DNA from: Clostridium ragsdalei P11
Lineage (GTDB): Bacteria; Bacillota; Clostridia; Clostridiales; Clostridiaceae
Length of the DNA: 47,592 nt
Direction: 5' to 3'
Assembly: GCF_001675165.1 (NCBI RefSeq)
Contig: NZ_LROS01000021.1
Location: 1-47,592, forward strand
A program made the translations under genes and the position numbers. Shown piece after piece: positions 42,187 through 47,592 of the stretch (its first letter is position 1; each line of letters begins with the position of its first letter). The notes below the pieces were generated by a model that was not told where the DNA came from, made no database searches, and worked only from the letters and a program-made list of their open reading frames with translations.

Positions 42187-45100
42187 TCAACTGAAAAGTT
42201 CCTCGATATCCTTCTCCTCCATATTGGAAAGTAAAATTTCTTCTCCAGTATTTTCTTCTATAACATCCTTTATTATTTCTTTCTTTTTCTCCTGTATTTT
42301 GTGTATTTTCTCTTCTATAGTTCCTTTAGCAATAAGTCTAATAACCTCTACCGTTTTCTTCTGTCCAATTCTATGAGCTCTATCTGAAGCCTGATTTTCT
42401 ACTGCTGGATTCCACCAGGGGTCATAATGAATCACTATATCTGCAGAAGTTAAATTTAGTCCTGTTCCACCAGCTTTAAGAGATATTAAAAATATAGGGA
42501 TTTTACCTTCATTAAACTCCCTAACCATTTCTCCCCTTTTTTCTGCTTTTACACTGCCATCAAGATACATATACTTTATATTTTCATTTTTGAACATACT
42601 TCCAATATTTTTAAGTACAGAAGTAAATTGAGAAAATAACAATATTTTATGTCCATCATCTACATTATTCTGTACTATATCCATAAGAGCTTCCATTTTT
42701 CCATTATCACTTTCATAGTTTTCTATAAAAGTAGAGGGATCACAGCATATTTGTCTAAGTCTTGTGATTATAGAAAGTATCTTTATTTTACTTTTATTAA
42801 TGCCTTTATCTCTTATTTCATTATTCAATTCCTCTTTAGCTTGCCCAAGGTAAGCTGCATATACTTTCTTTTGATCCTCTGTCATATCTATCACCATATT
42901 ATGTTCAATTTTAGGTGGAAGTTCTTTTATGACATCCTTCTTAAGCCTTCTAAGAATAAAAGGTCTAATATGTTTATTTAATTCCTCTAAAGCTTTTTTA
43001 TCACCATTTTTTATAATAGGTACTTCATACTTTTGGCTAAACTTTCCATGACTTAATAAATATCCTGGCATGATAAAATCAAAAATTGACCATAATTCTG
43101 TAATAGAATTTTCAATAGGGGTTCCTGTTAGTGCAAAATAACTTCTAGCTTTAATGGATTTTACACTTTGGGCATTTAAAGAATTAGGGTTTTTTATATT
43201 TTGAGCTTCATCTAAAAAGCAGTGTCTAAATTTTATAGTTTTATATTCTTCTATATCTCTTTTAATAAGTGCATAGGAAGTTATAACTATGTCCGCCTCA
43301 TTCATCTCTTTTAACTGACTTTCTCTTGTATCCCTGCTGCCTGATACAACTAAACATTTTAAATCCGATTGAAATTTATTTATTTCACTTTCCCAATTGT
43401 ACACTAAGGATGTAGGACACACCACCAAAGAAGGCTGTTTTTCCTCATTTTCATCTACCTCTGATTTTACAAAAGCTATAGCCTGAAGAGTTTTTCCAAG
43501 ACCCATTTCATCTGCTAAAATGCCTCCAAAGCCGCAGCTTGAAAGAGTTTTAAACCACTTAAATCCAAACTTTTGATAACCTCTCATAATGTTATCCAGT
43601 TTTTCTGGAATTGTATAATCAATGTCACCAATATCCTTTATATTATTTATAAGTTCTCTAAACTTCTTATTTCTTTGCACGAAAGTTATATTATTTTCCT
43701 TAAGACTTGTATCTATGTAAATAGAATTATATTTAGAAAGAACTATTTGATCCTTTTCCAGATCTGAAGTCTTTATGTTTAAATAATCTATCATATCTGA
43801 CATATTTTGAAGTTCTCCAGCCTGCAGAGGAATAAAGCCTCCATTTTTAAGTCTGTAATATTTCTTCTTTTGTTTTAATGCATCAAATATGTGCTTTAAC
43901 TCTTCTCTATTTACACCATCAATATTAAAGGTAAATTCTAAAAGATCCTCATCATTTAATCTTATATTGGATTTATAGCTTTTAGAGGTATAAATTCTTA
44001 TATCTTTAAAAGCATCTGAATAGTAAATTTCTGCGGACTCCTGAAGTTTTTCCAGGCCTTCTCCCACAAAATCTAAAATTTTATCCTCATCCTCTAAAAT
44101 AAAATTAGATTTCCCCTTTTCAAATTGAAAGGCAGTCAAGGTATCTACTATAGCTGCTTCTTCCTCAATATCTCTAACCAATACCTTCTCATCATCTTCC
44201 CTTGCACCATCATCCTTTAAGGGATTTATATCTATATCTCCATATTTAAATATTACATCACAAACTACAGCATCTTTATCCTTATCAAAATAAAGACAAG
44301 GTTTTAAAGGTTCTTCATAAAATTTCTCTTTAATAACGTCATTCACTGTTACCTTTGTACCTATCTTTTTTAAGGCTGGAATTATATAAGAAGCTATTTC
44401 TTCACTTTCACTTTGCTGGAAAGTAATTTCAGAGTTTTTTTGTTCAATAAAAGTATTGTAAAGTGCTTTATACACCCTCACCTGTTCATTTGTTGGCACA
44501 TATATTTTGTTATTATAATAAAAATAATTTCCACTTTTGACTAAAGCTTTAGGCAGCTTTGAGATTTGAGATAAAATTATATTATTCCCATTACTGTCTA
44601 ATTTAAATTCTAAAGGAAAATTTTCTCTTACCACTTTAACTTCACTATAGTTATCATCATTTATTACTAAATCTACAGCTGTTTCTCCTATATTATCAAG
44701 AAATTTTTTTAAGTTACTTTCCGTAAGCCTTGCTCTTTTTCCGCTTAAAAATCTCGGTGTTTTATTGTAATGGTAACCATACATTACCATATTATCTGTA
44801 ACCTTATCTATTTCATATAGATCTTTAAGCATACTCAGAATAAATTTGTCTTCATCCTTAAAACTGTGTAAATATGCGTTATATGTAAAGCTTTTACCAA
44901 ACTCCAGCTCATTATGTTCTATAACTGCCTCTAAAAAACTCTTCATATTCTTTACTACATAAAGCTTTTCTTCTCCCACCTTTAATTCTAAAAAAGCTTC
45001 ACTTTCTCTACGGCTAATATTAAATTGAAGTTTACACTGCAGGTTTAAAGTCCTAGTTTCCATCTTTGTTTTAGGTGATATTAGACTTTTCTTTAATTGT

Positions 45101-45447
45101 TGAATTAATTTGCTATTTTTCTTTATTCCTGATTTATTCTTTTCTCGAGCATATTTTATAAGCACCGCGGCTATATGCTTACATGGAGCATTATAATATG
45201 CCTTACAGTCACAATGACAACTTATATTTTCATTGATATTTGGATATATTATTTTTACATTATATTTTATAGGCATTTGTGAAGAAGACTTCACTTTTCC
45301 TTCAATAGTAGTTTTTTTCCACCCTAATTCTTCTTGAGTACTTACACTCAGGTTTTCTACTTGATCACTTTCATAACATGTAATACCTTTTTCATACGTT
45401 TCAAAATTTAAACTATCTTTTATTATACCTTCATTTAATTCAAACAA
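42187..45447 (-). CDS. SWI2/SNF2-family DNA helicase/translocase with SWIM finger
   Basis: The 1086-residue protein has an N-terminal SWIM zinc finger (about residues 75-97: CHCDCKAYYNAPCKH), a long SNF2-associated bacterial region (100-600) and the SF2 motor: Walker A DEMGLGKTLQA near 650, DEAQ box LDEAQNIKNP near 745, motif III LTGTPIEN, and C-terminal motor with SLKAGGTGLNLT, YDPWWNPAVENQ and DRAHRIGQ. It uses ATP to move on double-stranded DNA and may remodel protein-DNA complexes, such as stalled RNA polymerase. The start is TTG at 45447 with GGAG nine bases upstream. A piece of this gene is copied at 41211-41357. Confidence 0.93.
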   Translation of the reverse strand: MFELNEGIIKDSLNFETYEKGITCYESDQVENLSVSTQEELGWKKTTIEGKVKSSSQMPIKYNVKIIYPNINENISCHCDCKAYYNAPCKHIAAVLIKYAREKNKSGIKKNSKLIQQLKKSLISPKTKMETRTLNLQCKLQFNISRRESEAFLELKVGEEKLYVVKNMKSFLEAVIEHNELEFGKSFTYNAYLHSFKDEDKFILSMLKDLYEIDKVTDNMVMYGYHYNKTPRFLSGKRARLTESNLKKFLDNIGETAVDLVINDDNYSEVKVVRENFPLEFKLDSNGNNIILSQISKLPKALVKSGNYFYYNNKIYVPTNEQVRVYKALYNTFIEQKNSEITFQQSESEEIASYIIPALKKIGTKVTVNDVIKEKFYEEPLKPCLYFDKDKDAVVCDVIFKYGDIDINPLKDDGAREDDEKVLVRDIEEEAAIVDTLTAFQFEKGKSNFILEDEDKILDFVGEGLEKLQESAEIYYSDAFKDIRIYTSKSYKSNIRLNDEDLLEFTFNIDGVNREELKHIFDALKQKKKYYRLKNGGFIPLQAGELQNMSDMIDYLNIKTSDLEKDQIVLSKYNSIYIDTSLKENNITFVQRNKKFRELINNIKDIGDIDYTIPEKLDNIMRGYQKFGFKWFKTLSSCGFGGILADEMGLGKTLQAIAFVKSEVDENEEKQPSLVVCPTSLVYNWESEINKFQSDLKCLVVSGSRDTRESQLKEMNEADIVITSYALIKRDIEEYKTIKFRHCFLDEAQNIKNPNSLNAQSVKSIKARSYFALTGTPIENSITELWSIFDFIMPGYLLSHGKFSQKYEVPIIKNGDKKALEELNKHIRPFILRRLKKDVIKELPPKIEHNMVIDMTEDQKKVYAAYLGQAKEELNNEIRDKGINKSKIKILSIITRLRQICCDPSTFIENYESDNGKMEALMDIVQNNVDDGHKILLFSQFTSVLKNIGSMFKNENIKYMYLDGSVKAEKRGEMVREFNEGKIPIFLISLKAGGTGLNLTSADIVIHYDPWWNPAVENQASDRAHRIGQKKTVEVIRLIAKGTIEEKIHKIQEKKKEIIKDVIEENTGEEILLSNMEEKDIEELFS

Positions 45448-45660
45448 ATTTATTCACTCCTGTTTAGGCATCTGAAATAAAATAATTTATCCCTGTTAAA
45501 CATTCTAGCACATAATAATATTTTTAAACATGTTTCTAAATTATTCTTATTGAAATAATTGTAAAACCTATGCTAAAACTGTTGTTAAAGCATAGGTTTT
45601 TTATTACAAAAATGTTAGTCAATTTATATTTCATATCCTTTTATCCAGTTTTTAGAATAT
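45448..45660. other. Intergenic region with hairpin
   Basis: The 12-bp hairpin AAAACCTATGCT/AGCATAGGTTTT (45563-45600) lies between the GGDEF-EAL gene and the helicase gene. Its T tail is better on the plus strand, but its position fits termination of the minus-strand GGDEF-EAL gene. Confidence 0.55.
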
Positions 45661-45800
45661 CTACTTTATCCGATGAGGTTTTAAGAATCCATTTTCAAAA
45701 TTTATATCTTCCATTGGTTTTCCATAATAATATCCTTGGAATATATCGCATCCTAAGCTTTTTAAAGATTTTATTTGTTCTATTTCTTCTACTCCTTCTG
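45661..45800 (-). pseudogene. Out-of-frame tail of the EAL domain
   Basis: Read in the shifted frame, this stretch encodes FGYEVVAEGVEEIEQIKSL and then LGCDIFQGYYYGKPM up to a TAG at 45661, exactly the end of a normal EAL domain, with the Glu of AEGVE that helps bind catalytic metal. It is cut off from its gene by a surplus 8-base repeat unit at 45821-45848. Confidence 0.85.
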
Positions 45801-47465
45801 CTACAACTTCATATCCAAAATAATGAGATAATGAGATAATGAGATAATTGTATTAACCATTACTACACTTGCTTCATTTGATGTTATATCATCAACAAAA
45901 GATTTATCAATTTTAATAATATCTATGGGCATATTTTTTAAATAATTTAATGATGAGTATCCAGTTCCAAAATCATCAAGGCTTATTTTGATTCCATTAG
46001 CTCTTATTTTATTTATATTATTTACAGCTTCATCAAAATTCTTGGCTATTGTTGTTTCTGTAACTTCAAATTCTATATACTCAAAAGGCACTTTAAATAT
46101 TTTTATTATTTCCAGTAAGTTGTCACATAGTTTACTGTCAATGAGCTGTTCTGTAGATAAATTTACAGCTATTTTAAAATTTTTATAACCTTTATCAATC
46201 CAATTTGATACATTTTTACATACCTCAATAATAACTGATTCTCCTATATATTTTATAAGACCTTCTCTTTCTGCAAAATCAATAAATTCTGAAGGAGGTA
46301 TAATCTTATTATCCTCTTTAATCCATCTTACAAGCGCTTCCGCACCTAATACCTCACCATGTTTTGAAATTTTAGGTTGATAAAAAACTTTAAACTCACC
46401 ATTTTTAATCCCATCTTCTATTGCCTTTTTCTTTATTGTGTCTTCATATATACCAACATTTATAGCGTCATTATAAAAGCTATATACATGTTTGCCTATT
46501 CTTTTAGATTCATACATAGCATCATCTGCACGCTTGTACAAAGTTTCAAAATTATTTCCGTCTTTAGGAATAACTGCCACACCCAGGCTTGCAGTCACAT
46601 AATCAACATTTTTTCCATAAATATTAAAAGGCTTTTTAAATACATTTAAAATTTCTCTAAGCATTACCTCTGCTTCATCTTTATTCTTAACAGACTTTAT
46701 TAAAAATAGAAACTCATCGCCTCCATTATGACAAATGTAGTCTTGAATATGCATTACCTTCTTAAATCTTCTCCCTGCCTGTTTTAAAAATTCATCACCT
46801 GAAATATGACCCAGCGTATCATTTACAGCTTTAAAATTATCCATATCCAAACTTATTAATATGGAATAGGTATTTATTTTAGGAATTTCTTTAACTAATG
46901 TGTTTAATACATAATTCTTATTGGGAAGGTCAGTAACACAATTATGAAATGCATAGTAATCCATCTTCTTACTTATTTTAGTAACCACAAACATCATTAA
47001 ACTAAACAAAAGTATCATTGCAAAATTAATAGCAATTATTGCCCGTAAGGTGATTTCCTTTATAATTTCATTTTTATCACTTAAACTTTTTATATATTGG
47101 TCTGAATAATTTAATATTTCTTTGCTTAGTTCAATTCTTCTATCTCCTAAATTCATTATTTCTTTCTTTTCATCATTGGTAATAGCTTTAGATTCTTTTA
47201 GCTTCCCAAGCAATTCATTTAATCTATTTGAATATTTTTTATTTGATTCTTTAAATTGAACAACTAAATCTTTTTCTTCATTGGTTAAATCGTGAAGTGT
47301 GGTATATTTATTAATATTTTCTTCAATATCTTTTTCATATTCATCTACCTTATCTTTCATATCCATATAATCATTAACTGAATACAATGCGTATAATCGT
47401 ATACTCCAAATATCTTCATTGATTTTATTTGCATAAGCAGAAGTTAAATATCCATTTTGGTACAT
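45801..47465 (-). CDS. GGDEF-EAL protein, truncated by frameshift
   Basis: The 554-residue frame holds the second half of a four-helix-bundle sensor (1-140), a membrane helix (143-162), a GGDEF domain (about 175-330, intact NGGDEF near 249) and an EAL domain (345-546) with AEALVRW near 373 and [10 protein letters not shown]. It ends early in LIILDMKL instead of the normal EAL end; taking out one 8-base unit restores a 598-residue protein. The first membrane helix expected before MYQNGYL is missing and no ribosome binding site precedes the ATG at 47465, so the front is damaged too. As read, diguanylate cyclase may survive but phosphodiesterase should not. Confidence 0.75.
   Translation of the reverse strand: MYQNGYLTSAYANKINEDIWSIRLYALYSVNDYMDMKDKVDEYEKDIEENINKYTTLHDLTNEEKDLVVQFKESNKKYSNRLNELLGKLKESKAITNDEKKEIMNLGDRRIELSKEILNYSDQYIKSLSDKNEIIKEITLRAIIAINFAMILLFSLMMFVVTKISKKMDYYAFHNCVTDLPNKNYVLNTLVKEIPKINTYSILISLDMDNFKAVNDTLGHISGDEFLKQAGRRFKKVMHIQDYICHNGGDEFLFLIKSVKNKDEAEVMLREILNVFKKPFNIYGKNVDYVTASLGVAVIPKDGNNFETLYKRADDAMYESKRIGKHVYSFYNDAINVGIYEDTIKKKAIEDGIKNGEFKVFYQPKISKHGEVLGAEALVRWIKEDNKIIPPSEFIDFAEREGLIKYIGESVIIEVCKNVSNWIDKGYKNFKIAVNLSTEQLIDSKLCDNLLEIIKIFKVPFEYIEFEVTETTIAKNFDEAVNNINKIRANGIKISLDDFGTGYSSLNYLKNMPIDIIKIDKSFVDDITSNEASVVMVNTIISLSHYLIILDMKL
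45821..45848 (-). repeat. TAATGAGA microsatellite (three and a half units)
   Basis: Three perfect tandem copies of TAATGAGA (45821-45844) and a partial TAAT follow each other inside the EAL coding region. Eight is not a multiple of three, so each gain or loss of a unit changes the reading frame; two units give an intact EAL domain, three give the truncated one. Confidence 0.92.
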
Positions 47466-47494
47466 ATTATAGGGTTTCTAAGTGATAATTTAAC

Positions 47495-47590
47495 TTATAC
47501 TAGGAAACTTCTAGCATAAGCTAATGAATGAATCTTAGCAAAATTAGAATTAAGTTCGTCAAAAAGAATTTTAATATCTGATACTAATTC
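47495..47590 (-). CDS. C-terminal end of an unidentified reading frame at the window edge
   Basis: A 31-codon frame runs in from the right edge (DIKILFDELNSNFAKIHSLA near its middle) and stops at 47495. A CTTATGCTAG/CTAGTATAAG hairpin overlaps its end. I do not recognise it; it could be the end of a mobile-element gene that displaced the front of the GGDEF-EAL gene. Confidence 0.3.
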   Translation of the reverse strand, partial: ELVSDIKILFDELNSNFAKIHSLAYARSFLV

Positions 47591-47592
47591 CC

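Noticed and set aside
45661-45675. Fourth copy of the recurring element (TTTATCCGATGA)
   Set aside because: It is the end of the EAL coding sequence and shares only these twelve bases; the rest of the element is missing.
45570-45839. 89-codon plus-strand frame
   Set aside because: It is antisense to the EAL tail and starts inside a terminator-like hairpin.

Overview
The window looks like chromosomal DNA of a low-GC, Gram-positive anaerobe of the genus Clostridium. The supporting signs are strong AT-richness, consensus purine-rich ribosome binding sites with some TTG and GTG starts, a trimeric electron-bifurcating-type [FeFe] hydrogenase, a cell-wall-binding-repeat-2 surface protein, a clostridial T-box and FMN riboswitch, and many c-di-GMP proteins. 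Species cannot be fixed from sequence reading alone.

Layout. 1-602 (minus): the leader and tandem promoters of an rRNA operon whose 16S gene lies just off the left edge, preceded by an initiator tRNA-Met. 880-3369 (minus): an FGGY carbohydrate kinase behind an FMN riboswitch with its own promoter and terminator, and a YczE-type membrane protein. 3745-4663 (plus): two DUF2382 stress proteins. 4665-13031 (minus): a signalling block with a sensor GGDEF/HD-GYP protein, an ACS-type MFS transporter behind a T-box leader, and a GGDEF-EAL protein in operon with a methyl-accepting chemotaxis protein. 13402-15167 (plus): a stand-alone tyrosine recombinase and a DAHP synthase. 15259-17103 (minus): a graveyard of broken genes (SMC-like ATPase tail, McrC fragment, possible AAA ATPase remnant) enclosing an apparently intact 33-residue membrane peptide. 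17104-17559: unusual TATATA-rich non-coding DNA. 17597-25850 (minus): a 1682-residue surface protein with a structured leader, and a histidine kinase/SARP-like response regulator pair. 26133-31207 (minus): MerR-GyrI regulator, UvrA-like ABC ATPase, a Cys-rich protein and an AraC-GyrI regulator, with duplicated terminators and leaders. 31553-33790: HutD-like protein (plus), then alpha/beta hydrolase and MarR regulator (minus). 33977-38132 (plus): hydrogenase operon NuoE-like, NuoF-like, HydA. 38268-41013 (plus): ankyrin protein, then a MarR/DHA2 efflux cassette with a 38-bp palindromic operator. 41416-45447 (minus): XRE membrane regulator and a SWI2/SNF2 helicase, plus a 147-base copied fragment of the latter. 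45661-47465 (minus): a GGDEF-EAL protein broken by an extra 8-base repeat unit.

How it fits together. Three proteins make or degrade c-di-GMP and one is a chemoreceptor, so surface and motility behaviour is a theme. The two-component pair next to the surface protein may control it. Two MarR boxes sit between a MarR-hydrolase operon and the hydrogenase operon, one of them on the likely -35 box of the hydrogenase promoter. The most unusual observations are the FMN riboswitch in front of a sugar kinase, a T-box in front of an MFS transporter, a 35-base element repeated with sharp edges at three places (one attached to an IS200/IS605-like right end), and the TAATGAGA repeat whose copy number decides whether an EAL domain is complete. 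No claim was checked against a database.
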